Program-made: the position numbers and the translations under genes
DNA from: Prostheceraeus crozeri
Lineage: Eukaryota > Platyhelminthes > Polycladida > Euryleptidae
Length of the DNA: 64,000 nt
Direction: 5' to 3'
NCBI GenBank assembly: GCA_907163375.1
Contig: CAJQUW010002206.1
Location: forward strand, 121,001-185,000
Shown: piece after piece, positions 23,677 to 34,874 of the stretch
How positions within the stretch are numbered: position 1 is the first letter of the stretch
Layout of the letters: each line of letters begins with the position of its first letter
The notes under the pieces: model-generated
What the model was told of the DNA's origin: nothing
The model's database searches: none
What the model saw: only the letters and a program-made list of their open reading frames with translations

Positions 23677-25412
23677 AAGTCATCACTGCATTTCTAGCCA
23701 GTCAAAATGTCCCTTGCTTGATGCCATAGAAAGTCATCATAGGGACGCATTTCTAGCCAGTCAAAATGTCTCTTGCTTGATGCCATAGAAAGTCATCATA
23801 GGGAAGTATTTCTAGACAGTCAAAATGTCTCTTGCTTGATGCCATAGAAAGTCATCATAGGGACGCATTTCTAGCCAGTCAAAATGTCTCTTGCTTGATG
23901 CCATAGAAAGTCATCATAGGGACGCATTTCTATCCAGTCAAAATGTCCCTTGTTTGATGCCATAGAAAGTCATCATAGGGACGTATTTCTAGCCAGTCAA
24001 AATGTCTCTTGCTTGATGCCATAGAAAGTCATCATAGGGACGCATTTCTAGCCAATCAAAAAGTCCCTTGCTTGATGCCATAGAAAGTCATCATAGGGAC
24101 ATATTTCTAGCCAGTCAAAATGTCCCTTGCTTGATGCCATGGAAAGTCATCATAGGGACGTATTTCTAGCCAGTCAAAATGTCCCTTGCTTGATACTATA
24201 GAAAGTCATCACTGCATTTGTAGCCGGTCAAAATGTCCCTTACTTGATACCATAGAAAGTCATCATAGGGACGTATTTCTAGCCAGTCAAAATGTCCCTT
24301 GCTTGATGCCATAGAAAGTCATCACTGCATTTGTAGCCAGTAAAAATGTCCATTGCTTGATGCCATTGAAAGTCATCATAGGGACGCATTTCTAGCCAGT
24401 CAAAATGTCCCTTGCTTGATGCCATGGAAAGTCATCATAGGGACGCATTTCTAGCCAGTCAAAATGTCCCTTGCTTGATGCCATAGAAAGTCATCATAGG
24501 GACGTATTTCTAGCCAGTCAAAATGTCCCTTGCTTGATGCCATAGAAAGTCATCATAGAGAAGTATTTCTTGCCAGTCAAAATATCCCTTGCTTGATGCC
24601 ATAGAAAGTCATCATAGGGACGTATTTCTAGCCAGTCAAAATGTCCCTTGCTTGATACCATAGAAAGTCATCACTGCATTTGTAGCCAGTCAAAATGTCT
24701 CTTGCTTGATACTATTGAAAGTCATCACTGCATTTCTAGCCTGTCAAAATGTCCCTTGATTGATGCCATGGAAAGTCATCATAGGGACGCATTTCTATGA
24801 CAGTCAAAATGTCCCTTGCTTGATGCCATGGAAAGTCATCATAGGGACGTATTTCTAGCCAGTCAAAATGTCTCTTGCTTGATGCCATGGAAAGTCATCA
24901 TAGGGAAGTATTTCTAGACAGTCAAAATGTCCCTTGCTTGATGCCATAGAAAGTCATCATAGGGACGTATTTCTAGCCTGTCAAAATGTCTCTTGCTTGA
25001 TGCCATAGAAAGTCATCATAGGGACGCATTTCTAGCCAATCAAAAAGTCCCTTGCTTGATGCCATAGAAAGTCATCATAGGGACGTATTTCTAGCCAGTC
25101 AAAATGTCCCTTGCTTGATGCCATGGAAAGTCATCATAGGGACGTATTTCTAGCCAGTCAAAATGTCCCTTGCTTGATGCCATAGAAAGTCATCACTGCA
25201 TTTGTAGCCAGTCAAAATGTCTCTTGCTTGATACTATAGAAAGTCATCACTGCATTTGTAGCCAGTAAAAATGTCCATTGCTTGATGCCATAGAAAGTCA
25301 TCATAGGGACGCATTTCTAGCCAGTCAAAATGTCCCTTGCTTGATGTCATAGAAAGTTATCATAATGACGCATTTCTAGCCAGTCAAAATGTCCCTTGCT
25401 TGATACCATAGA
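23677..25412. repeat. Higher-order repeat copy 2 (1736 bp)
   Basis: Second copy of the block, same monomer order as the first, with well under one difference per monomer. After 25412 the order follows copy 1 for less than one monomer and then changes, so a third copy is absent. Confidence 0.93.
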
Positions 25413-25924
25413 AAGTCATCACTGCATTTCTAGCCAGTCAAAATGTCCCTTTGATTGATGCCATAGAAAGTCATCATAGGGACGCATTTCTATGACAGTC
25501 AAAATGTCCCTTGCTTGATGCCATGGAAAGTCATCATAGGGACGTATTTCTAGCCAGTCAAAATGTCTCTTGCTTGATGCCATGGAAAGTTATCATAGGG
25601 AAGTATTTCTAGCCAGTCAAAATGTCCCTTGCTTGATGCCATGGAAAATCATCATAGCGACGTATTTCTAGCCAGTCAAAATGTCTCTTGCTTGATGCCA
25701 TAGAAAGTCATCATAGGGAAGTATTTCTAGACAGTCAAAATGTCTCTTGCTGGATGCCATAGAAAGTCATCACTGCATTTGTAGCCAGTCAAAATGTCTC
25801 TTATTTGATGCCATAGAAAGTCATCATAGGGACGTATTTCTAGCCTGTCAAAATGTCTCTTGCTTGATGCCATAGAAAGTCATCATAGGGACGTATTTCT
25901 AGCCAGTCAAAATGTCCCTTGCTT

Positions 25925-26690
25925 GATGTCATAGAAAGTTATCATAATGACGCATATCTAGCCAGTCAAAATGTCCCTTGCTTGATGCCATAGAAAGTCA
26001 TAATAGGGACGTATTTCTAGCCAGTCAAAATGTCCCTTGCTTGATGCCATGGAAAGTCATCATAGGGACGTATTTCTAGCCAGTCAAAATGTCCCTTGCT
26101 TGATGCCATAGAAAGTCACCATAGGGACGTATTTCTAGCCTGTCAAAATGTCTCTTGCTTGATGCCATAGAAAGTCATCATAGGGACGTATTTCTAGCCA
26201 GTCAAAATGTCCCTTGCTTGATGTCATAGAAAGTTATCATAATGACGCATTTCTAGCCAGTCAAAATGTCCCTTGCTTGATGCCATAGAAAGTCATAATA
26301 GGGACGTATTTCTAGCCAGTCAAAATGTCCCTTGCTTGATGCCATGGAAAGTCATCATAGGGACACATTTCTAGCCAGTCAAAATGTCCCTTGCTTGATG
26401 CCATAGAAAGTCATCATAGGGACGTATTTCTAGCCAGTCAAAATGTCCCTTGCTTGATGCCATAGAAAGTCATCATAGGGACGTATTTTTAGACAGTCAA
26501 AATGTCCCTTGCTTGATGTCATAGAAAGTTATCATAATGACGCATTTCTAGCCAGTCAAAATGTCCCTTGCTTGATGCCATAGAAAGTCATAATAGGGAC
26601 GTATTTCTAGCCAGTCAAAATGTCCCTTGCTTGATGCCATGGAAAGTCATCATAGGGACGTATTTTTAGACAGTCAAAAGCTCCTTCGTT
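25925..26690. repeat. Local 295-bp (five-monomer) higher-order repeat
   Basis: The variant GATGTCATAGAAAGTTATCA recurs at 25925, 26220 and 26515, a period of 295 bases or five 59-bp monomers. The monomers between also repeat in order, including one with CATAATAGGG. It is independent of the 1736-bp block. Confidence 0.85.
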
Positions 26691-28214
26691 CAATACCAGA
26701 AAGACTCACGATCTTAAGATTTGATTGCCGTACAAAGCAATCGTCAACTTTCGAAGCGCTCTGTAATAACCGTTCTGACAGTCATGTTGGAACATTTATT
26801 GTTCTGAACTCGTGCTATAAATTCTGTATTGTCAGAAAAGAAGCGGGGAAAAAGTCGAAATATACGAAATTGCTACCATATTTGGATATGGAATGATTTG
26901 AAGTAATGTAAAGTTTTGATCATTAAAATTGCTGAGTACCAAGTTGCCTGGACATGCAACTTTTTGTTCCATTGATACATAATGGCGATGGAGTCTCGGT
27001 CATAAGGGACATGTTCATCCAATCGCATGGAAGCTATGGTCATCGATAATGCTGTCTTTGTGGACAGGGGAAGACGATTTTCTTAAAAACTAGCTTTCGA
27101 CTTGCATCTCAAAGAACCATAAGTGGAAGCAGTCATGGGGGCAAATCCATCTCAATTCATCACACTTCGTGCTGTTGGCGGAACATTGTCATTAGGAAAA
27201 TTGGACTTTCTGATCTATTCGGTTTTAATAGTGTTGTTACAAGGAGGGCAGCTGACATATCAATTCTTGCCAATCAGGCAGTGCAATCAGCATAGAGCGT
27301 GCGATAACCATCCGTCCCTAAAGATAAACCACTCATCCTCTCCTCGTGCCGTATTTTGAGACGTCGTCCGAACGTCGTGGCTGTACATGTAGAACTGCAT
27401 TTTTGTCATAGACTCCTTCTAGTGTATTGGAGCAAGCAGTATCTCCCGCGCGCACAGAAGTAGATGATAGCAGACTTTCTATGGTATTGCTGATTTCTAT
27501 GCCCGCGCGGGCAATTCTCTCCTTTACAGGCCACAAAAAGCAATAAGATATCTACACGGAGGAGGCAAGTAAATAATTTTCAGATCGTGAAATCATCAGC
27601 TAAAGTGATTAGAATGATAAAGACATCAGAAAATGTGTGCCCTTTGACAGGAGAGAAAATGATTCACATCATCCAGTGACCATAGAATATCTATTTTCCT
27701 CCCAATTAGTAGAATATCTGTGAATACATCTCATTTCAATACATTCTCAGCAATAGGGAGACGTTATGAGAATGTTATTTGAGATTGAAATGAACAGCGC
27801 TCTGCGTATCCAATTACATGTACCCTTGTCAAAGCATCTGTTACACTTAGTGATGATTGGTTTGATGTCAAACAAAAAGAACAAGAAACTCTAATGAAGG
27901 AACACAGCAGGCCTTCTTCTGAAGCTTGATTAATCCGACAGTCTCTTTGATCATTGAGAAAGTTTTGCTTCAATAAAAGCAAAGAAGGAATACGAGGAAA
28001 GCCTAACCTCTAACCTGCATGGTTAAACTGAAAATCTATAAACGAGATAAGTTGATTGAAGAAAGATAAGCTGCATTTTTACAATAAAACATTTAATTAA
28101 CTGATACTTGACCATTTGTAATGTTCCACGGATATTCATCAATCATTCATCACTCAGCGGCACAGCGCAGCCAGTGAGTGACAACACATTCACTGAAAAT
28201 ACTCAATTATCGAA
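26691..28214. other. No supported gene between two arrays
   Basis: The frame at 26627-26896 starts inside the satellite and has no recognisable domain. A GC-rich patch at 27440-27520 carries CCCGCGCGCA and CCCGCGCGGG. Nothing else is supported. Confidence 0.4.
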
Positions 28215-29556
28215 AACCCAATTTCCGGAATCTCACTTCCTGGAAGCCCCTCATTGGAATCCTACATCCTGGAATCTCACCTCCTGCAAGTCCACATCCT
28301 AGAAACCCACATCCTGGAAACACACATCCTGTAAACCCACACCCTGGAAACTCACATCCTGGAAAGAAACCCATATCCTGGAAACCCACATCCTCCAAGT
28401 CCACATCCTGGAAACCCACATCCTCCAAGTCCACATCCTGGAAGCGCACATCCTGCAAGTCCACATCCTGGAAAGAAACCCATATCCTGGAAACCCACAT
28501 CCTCCAAGTCCACATCCTGGAAACCCACATCCTCCAAGTCCACATCCTGGAAGCGCACATCCTGCAAGTCCACATCCTGGAAAGAAACCCATATCCTGGA
28601 AACCCACATCCTCCAAGTCCACATCCTGGAAACCCACATCCTGGAAACCCACACCCTGGAAACTCACATCCTGGAAAGAAACCCATATCCTGGAAACACA
28701 CATCCTGTAAACCCACACCCTGGAAACTCACATTCTGGAAAGAAACCCATATCCTGGAAACACACATCCTGTAAACCCACACCCTGGAAACTCACATCCT
28801 GGAAACCCACACCCTGGAAGCTCACATCCTGCAAGTCCACATCGTGCAAGTCCACATCCTGGAAACACACATCGTGCAAGTCTACATCCTGGAGTGCACA
28901 TCCAGGAAACTCACATCATGGAAACTCACATCCTGGAAACCCACACCCTGGAAACTCACATCCTGGAAAGAAACCCATATCCTGGAAACCCACATCCTCC
29001 AAGTCCACATCCTGGAAACACACATCCTGTAAACCCACACCGTGGAAACACACTTCCTGTAAACCCACACCGTGGAAACACACTTCCTGTAAACCCACAC
29101 CCTGGAAACTCACATCCTGGAAATAAACCCATATCCTGGAAACACACATCCTCCAAGTCCACATCCTGGAAACACACATCCTGTAAACCCACACCGTGGA
29201 AACACACTTCCTGTAAACCCACACCGTGGAAACACACTTCCTGTAAACCCACACCCTGGAAACTCACATCCTGGAAAGAAACCCATATCCTGGAAACTCA
29301 CATCATGGAAACTCACATCATGGAAACTCACATCCTGGAAACCCACACCCTGGAAGCTCACATACTGCAAGTCCACATCGTGCAAGTCCACATCCTGGAA
29401 ACCCACATCGTGCAAGTCCACATCTTGGAAGCGCACATCCTGGAAACTCACATCATGGAAACCCAGATCGTGCAAGTCCACATCCTGGAGCTGCACATCC
29501 TGGAAACCCACATCGTGCAAGTCCACATCCTGGAGCTGCACATCCTGGAAACCCAC
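28215..29556. repeat. 15-bp minisatellite (ACATCCTGGAAACCC)
   Basis: About 1.34 kb of tandem 15-base units, consensus CACATCCTGGAAACC. Variants include CTGCAAGTCCACATC, GTGGAAACACACTTC and a longer ~19-base unit with GGAAAGAAACCCATATCC. Because 15 is a multiple of three, long frames run on both strands (up to 221 codons plus, 191 minus) made of five-residue repeats. The minus frame gives VDLQD/VGFQD-type units resembling pentapeptide repeats. The ~19-base units shift frame repeatedly, there is no start context or splice signal, and all frames are open together, so I treat it as a minisatellite and not a gene. Confidence 0.93.
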
Positions 29557-29734
29557 TAACCGGAAAATCTAGTTTAATAAACTCTTTTACATGAAACTGG
29601 ATATTCAGAATGCATGTATGATTATGCACATGTGAGTGATCACCACGAGATCATTTTTCAGAATTCTAACTTTCAGACCGTTCGACAAGAACTTCATGAA
29701 TGATACATGTATACAGTTCTTGAATCACATTCCT

Positions 29735-29843
29735 CCAGAATCCCACCAGAATCCCACCAGAATCTCACCAGAATCTCACCAGAATCCCTACACAATCTCG
29801 CCAGAATCCCACCAGAATCCCACCAGAATCTCACCAGAATTAT
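29735..29843. repeat. 11-bp minisatellite, short block
   Basis: About ten units of CCACCAGAATC with TCACCAGAATC variants. It is preceded by TGTATACAGTTCTTGAATC and followed by the 295-bp block that recurs at 31791. Confidence 0.9.
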
Positions 29844-29853
29844 AAAGTCAGAA

Positions 29854-30148
29854 ATCAGATTATAATCAAGTATTTCATTTTACAAATGTAAAAAACATAT
29901 TTTCCGGTCTCTTCTTTAAGTTATCTAATCGCTTATGTCTCGCTTTAAGGGAAACTTTAAAGTCAAAAAATGTACGCAGATGTAGAAATGAATTCTATGA
30001 AATCACTATTTGTAGAAACCCTATATTTATTACATGATCCAACTGCAGATATATTGCATTTACCAAATTTTCGACTGCTCTTCTTGCGTCAGGGCTAATG
30101 ACATCTGCGCAGATCAGTGGCTCAAATTATCTTGTATTAACACTGTAT
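29854..30148. repeat. 295-bp duplicated block B, copy 1
   Basis: Nearly identical to 31791-32085, in direct orientation at an offset of 1937 bases. Both copies lie immediately after an 11-bp minisatellite block, so block and minisatellite were duplicated together. No coding signal. Confidence 0.93.
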
Positions 30149-30764
30149 GTAACTTGGTGAATAATATATGTATACAGTTCTTAAATCTCATTCCTCCTAT
30201 TACGTACGCGAATTTTCATGTAAGCAATGATTGAACACGATTCACAACTAATTTTGATGAAATTATATAGGCATTGCATGACATTAAAATTTACAAATCG
30301 AAACTGAATTTTTTCTTCTATTTTACGCCAATGTCATCATTTTCCGTCGACTTAATGTCTTTTATAACAGATGTTTAAAATTTTACGGCAATTTCTAATT
30401 CCTCGTTCAATATCGTTGAAGAAGAGTGGAAGAGTTGTAATAAATCGTTATGAAAGAATATGAGAGGCATCTGGAAGTCATTTTGAGCAGACAGTGGATC
30501 ACAGATGCTTGGTATATGGCTAAAAGTGTCCAATAATTGTAAATCAACATCTGTTGTCTGAAATTTTCGGATGATTTAAAGTACCTTCATGTCAGTTACC
30601 ACAGTGCTTTAAGAGTATTTGCAAATAGCAGGACATTTTTGAATTAGTATCACATTTTCCACTGATATTCATTGTGGTAATGATCTCACACCGCTTCCTG
30701 AATCTGCCTTTTGGGATAGTAGAACTCCATTCATAATCTCATCAGATTCCTACTTCATCCCACT
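30149..30764. other. Spacer in the composite duplication
   Basis: TGTATACAGTTCTTAAATC followed by TCATTCCTCC at 30170-30199 repeats the sequence that leads into the first 11-bp block (29707-29736), but here no minisatellite follows. The remaining ~560 bases have no gene and no repeat that I can see. Confidence 0.6.
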
Positions 30765-31715
30765 GGAATACTACTACAATCCCAACAGAATATCACTAGA
30801 ATCCCACCACAATCCCACCAAAATCCCATCAAAATCTCACCACAATTCCATTAGAATATCACTAGAATCCCAATGGAATCCCATCACAATCCCATCAGAA
30901 TCTCACCACAATCTCACCACAATCTCACCACAATCTCACCACAATCTCACCACAATCTCACCACAATCTCACCACAATCTCACCACAATCTCATCAGAAT
31001 CCCACCAGAATCTCACTAGAATTCCACCAGAATCCCACCAGAATACCACCAGAATCCCACCAGAATCTCATCACAATCTCACCACAATCTCACCACAATA
31101 CCACCACAATCCCAGCACAATCCCACCACAATCCTACCAGAATGCCAACAAAAACCCATCAATTCCCACTACAATTCCATTAGAATATCACTAGAATCCC
31201 AATGGAATCCCACCACAATCCCACCACAATCTCACCAGAATCTCACCACAATCCCACCACAATCCCATCAGAATCCTACCACAATCTCACCAGAATCCCA
31301 GCAGAATCCCACCAGAATCCCACCAGAATCTCACCAGAATCCCACCACAATCCCACCACAATCCCACCACAATCTTACCACAATCCCATCAGAATCTCGC
31401 TAAAATCGCACCAGAATCTCACCAGAATCTCGCCAGAATCCCACCACAATCCCACCAGAATCCCACCACAATCCCACCAGAATCCTACCACAATCTCACC
31501 AGAATCCCATCAGAATCCCACCAGAATTCCACCAGAATCCCACCAGAATCCCACCAGAATCCCACCAGAATCTCACCAGAATCTCACCACAATCCCACCA
31601 GAATCTCACCAGAATACCACCAGAATCTCACCAGAATCACACCAGAATCTCACCACAATCCCACAACAATCTCACCAGAATCTCACCAGAATCTCACCAG
31701 AATCCCACTAAAATC
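30765..31715. repeat. 11-bp minisatellite, long block
   Basis: About 950 bases of TCACCACAATC/CCACCAGAATC units with some rearranged copies. An 11-base unit gives a 33-base coding period, so one plus frame (31202-31711, 169 codons) runs as an 11-residue repeat of the NPTRISPESHQ type. This is best read as an accident of base composition, since no stop codon arises from the unit. Confidence 0.93.
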
Positions 31716-31790
31716 TTTCTAGAATTACATTATCATTCGGATGCTGATATACACGCATTCATGTGCCGATGCTGATAAGAATTAATTAGC

Positions 31791-32085
31791 ATCAGATTAT
31801 AATCAAGTATTTCATTTTACAAATGTAAAAAACATATTTTCTGGTTTCTTCTTTAAGTTATCTAATCGCTTATGTCTCGCTTTAAGGGAAACTTTAAAGT
31901 GAAAAAATGCACGCAGATGTAGAAATGAATTCTATGAAATCACTATTTGTAGAAACCTTATATTCATTACATGATCCAACTGCAGATATATTGCATTTAC
32001 CAAATTTTCGACTGCTCCTCTTGCGTCAGAGCTAATGACATCTGCGCAGATCAGTGGCTCAAATTATCTTGTATTAACACTATAT
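31791..32085. repeat. 295-bp duplicated block B, copy 2
   Basis: Direct repeat of 29854-30148 with only a few substitutions. The similarity ends at CACTATAT (32085) against CACTGTAT (30148). Confidence 0.93.
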
Positions 32086-32972
32086 ACTGACAAATAGAAA
32101 CATTAACCGTCACTTGTGGTCATTTATATTCTAAATGACAACTGCAATTATATCAGATGGATTTTAACTAAGAAGTTGATGTCTGTCATCACGTACATCG
32201 AATTGATGATATTTTGACGAAATTGGTCATCAATTTAGATGATAGCGGAAGCTGACGACCACACACATCTCACCACAGCAAGATTGCAGGCATACACAAA
32301 TACATAAACACTGTCGGCTATCCTCTCATTTACATTCTTTCATTAGAGATGTGATAATCTTCTACTTATCCCGGCATCCTTCAAATAGTCTTATTACGTC
32401 CCAAAGATATTTACCGCTTTTGAGATAACTGTTTTTGGGAGCAATTCTTGTCATTAGCCTGAGAATATTGCTTTTATTCATGCGATCTGCCAAAAATTGA
32501 GGATATGGACACCTTGCCACGATGTATTAAGGGATGAATACATAAGGCAGAATATACAGCGGAAAAGTGACAGCAATCAGGCCACCTTAAAGCATCGATG
32601 TGATTTCAGTAGAATCCAAGATAGGATTTTCATTTTAACTTTTAACAAGCGGAACAAACAAATTCAATTTAAAAATGATTATCATTTCAAATCGTGAAAA
32701 AGTTTTCGGTAGTAGGCTAAACGTGCCCTTCTCAATGTTTCTATACAATTCATAATGTACCATAGCTTATCTATGCTCTAATGATGCTCTAAGAAACTCT
32801 ATGATGTCGTTATGATATCGTTGCCTCAAGATAGACAAATGCATATATTACCATGAATTAGTAAGATGAATCTGTAAAGATATGTCTATGTATGTAAGCT
32901 ATGCGATATTATATAGTTATAGCTATATTTTCAAAAAAATCAGTTACAAAAATTGCGTTCGCCTTTTACCTA
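32086..32972. other. No recognisable feature
   Basis: AT-rich sequence. The frame at 32497-32697 has no known domain. Confidence 0.4.
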
Positions 32973-33077
32973 CCAAAATAATGTACCTAGACCTATTGGA
33001 AAGAAACATACAACATACAGAATTTTCATTGTTTTGTTTTTTTATCTTTCCAATAGGTCTAGGTACATTGTTTTGGT
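32973..33077. repeat. Hairpin with ~31-bp near-perfect stem
   Basis: AATGTACCTAGACCTATTGG with flanking bases at 32973-33003 is repeated in inverse at 33046-33077 with one or two mismatches, around a ~42-base loop. It directly abuts the Merlin-type element that follows. It may be a minimal foldback element. Confidence 0.75.
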
Positions 33078-33080
33078 TAG

Positions 33081-33803
33081 CCTATAACTAGCTTTTGAGG
33101 TTTGTACTGCTTTTTATTGACTAGCTATGACGTGATATAAACCGAGCGCTAGGAGAGAGGTACAACTATGATAGTGTGGTCCCTAAAATTCCTGTGGTCC
33201 CGACATCTAAAATACACATTTATCCAAACTAAGTCTATATTTCTTCAACTACAAGACATACCACTCCGAGAGGTACAAAAGAGCGTGTAAAAGGCCTCAT
33301 CATGAGCCTTACCGAAGCGTTGACGCCACATGAATTCGTCAAGGTGACCGGGGAGCATTGTTGAGTGAACACCTAGCATTCCCTTGAATTTTCGCTTGGC
33401 ATTGCGCCACATGTTCTCGATGTTGTTGGTGTGAGCACCGGTATCGGGATCAACAAAATTCTGACTATGATTGACAGTCACGTGTCGTCATTTGATTGAA
33501 AGTCATTTGCGGTAGCCTCGTCAACACATAGGGAAGCGGCGTCAGTCAACTTCATGGTCGACGAAAAAGTGGCTGCTCGCCAAGCGTGCGACATTCAGCA
33601 CACCGGGTGCGTTGCCATGGCAATGATGACGATGATGACGAATGACAATGATATTGAAGTGCAAGAGAGGTTACACGTTTACTACGAGCCCTGTAATGTC
33701 GGCAGTATGAGGGACCACACTATCATAGTTGTACCAGGAGAGGTTTATATCTACCACAACTAGTCAATAAAAGTGGTATATACCTAAAAAGCTAGCTATG
33801 ACA
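33081..33803 (-). mobile_element. Merlin-family element, internally deleted
   Basis: A 26-base perfect inverted repeat beginning GGTACAACTATGATAGTGTG lies at 33159-33184 and 33710-33735. Looser inverted similarity continues outward about 75 bases on each side (TTTTATTGACTAG, GATATAAACC). AGGAGAGA before the inner repeat and AGGAGAGG after it look like an 8-bp target duplication, as known for Merlin, but the outward similarity makes the true tips uncertain. The interior holds only the C-terminal part of a transposase, so it is a deletion derivative. Confidence 0.75.
33245..33481 (-). pseudogene. Merlin/ISXO2-like transposase, C-terminal fragment
   Basis: About 78 codons reading HSQNFVDPDTGAHTNNIENM, then WRNAKRKFKG and LDEFMWRQRFG. 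The 'FVDPxTGAHTNxIExxW ... LDEFMWRxRF' signature is diagnostic of the IS1016/ISXO2-like DDE domain used by animal Merlin elements. The conserved glutamate in NIEN is the likely third catalytic residue. The two upstream catalytic aspartates and the N-terminal zinc-binding region are missing, so about two thirds of the usual ~300-residue protein is gone. It lies inside matching terminal repeats. The family call is firm; the fragment is non-functional. Confidence 0.88.
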
Positions 33804-34874
33804 ATATTATCAACCGACACCAGACAACAAAGTAGCGTGTATTGCATAATTTGATATCAGTATCTGGATCAGTTGATATCAATTTTGATAATCGATGGAG
33901 AAAGTAGATAATGCTATAGATAGAAGCACCATATCACAGTGAATGCCAAAGAATTGACGGTTATCTATGGAATCAATTAATACTATTCATAGAAGTAGAT
34001 AATAGTACACTATTATTCATTATTGCTTTTGTGTACATGATCCTTGGACATGGGGCAACAATCCAGATCACAAATTGACTTGATAAATATAAATGTAAAA
34101 ATCAGAAAACATGGAAACCAGCTCGTACAAGTTGCATTTTGCCCCAACTAAGTTCCCCCGGCGTGTGCCATAATTTTCATGCAATTTCCATTCTAGGACT
34201 TTCTATGGTATTGTTAATTTCTATGATACTATTTGACGAATTTCCGCACTGATATTGCAAATTGTCAGATAAGAGATTTACATGGAACACTTCCTCAAGG
34301 GGTTGATAATACTTTTTGTACATCACTTTTTAGTCGTCTCTCTTTTCATTCTTAGAATTTGGATTATTTATGTCACCACGTACTCTATGTCTCCATTTCT
34401 ATGACTAGAAGACAGTAATTGTCAAAACAGGGATATCCATTGTCAAAATATTGATTTGAAAGTCATTATAATCATTTTGTTGTTGTATAAGTGTGATATC
34501 TGTTCTCATCCATCATAGCTTGAATTGATCATGATCAATATTTCAAACATCATTGTGATCATCTTGGAAACATCATAGATTGTTTACAGCTAGGGGATAT
34601 ACCAAATGTACTGGGCCTGCGGCCTCGTGTGACATTTGTTATGTCACTTCATCGCTATGATGCATTTGGTTAAATTAACATTGTATACTCTCGATGGCTT
34701 TTGAGGTCATAGAAATGATTGTAATGAGTTTGAAATGCAATATTGCCCGGCATTTTCACATAAAATTGTCACCGCTCAGGATAGCTATGAATCGTTGTTC
34801 GTCATTACAGCTTGAGAAATGATTGAAATTGAAAATGTTCTACTTTGTTGCCCTCAAAAATTCATGTTGATAGG
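33804..34874. other. No recognisable feature
   Basis: AT-rich sequence with no supported gene. GACTTTCTATGGTATTG near 34198 also occurs near 27473, perhaps a scrap of a dispersed repeat. Confidence 0.4.

Larger units (their letters stand above)
21922..26690. repeat. Satellite array of 59- and 54-bp monomers
   Basis: About 4.8 kb of head-to-tail monomers. The common 59-bp unit runs GCATTTCTAGCCAGTC, then AAAATGTCCCTTGCTTGATG, then CCATAGAAAGTCATCATAGG and a short tail. A 54-bp variant carries CACTGCATTTGTAG in place of CATAGGGACGCATTTCTAG and often GATACTATAG. Monomers differ by a few bases, and long, medium and short units are mixed in a fixed order that is itself repeated. There are no frames of note. 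The first unit is degenerate (21905-21940), and the last breaks off near 26680. Confidence 0.97.

Noticed and set aside
21922-26690. CRISPR-like regular repeats
   Set aside because: The whole unit repeats with no unique spacers, and the genome context is animal.
28207-28782. Cysteine-rich or pentapeptide repeat protein genes in the minisatellite
   Set aside because: All frames on both strands are open because the unit is 15 bases; longer units shift the frame, and there is no initiation or splice context.
31202-31711. 169-codon protein made of NPTRISPESHQ repeats
   Set aside because: It is the translation of an 11-bp minisatellite whose unit happens to lack stops.
33554-33763. Plus-strand gene in the Merlin element
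   Set aside because: It covers the terminal repeat and has no domain.
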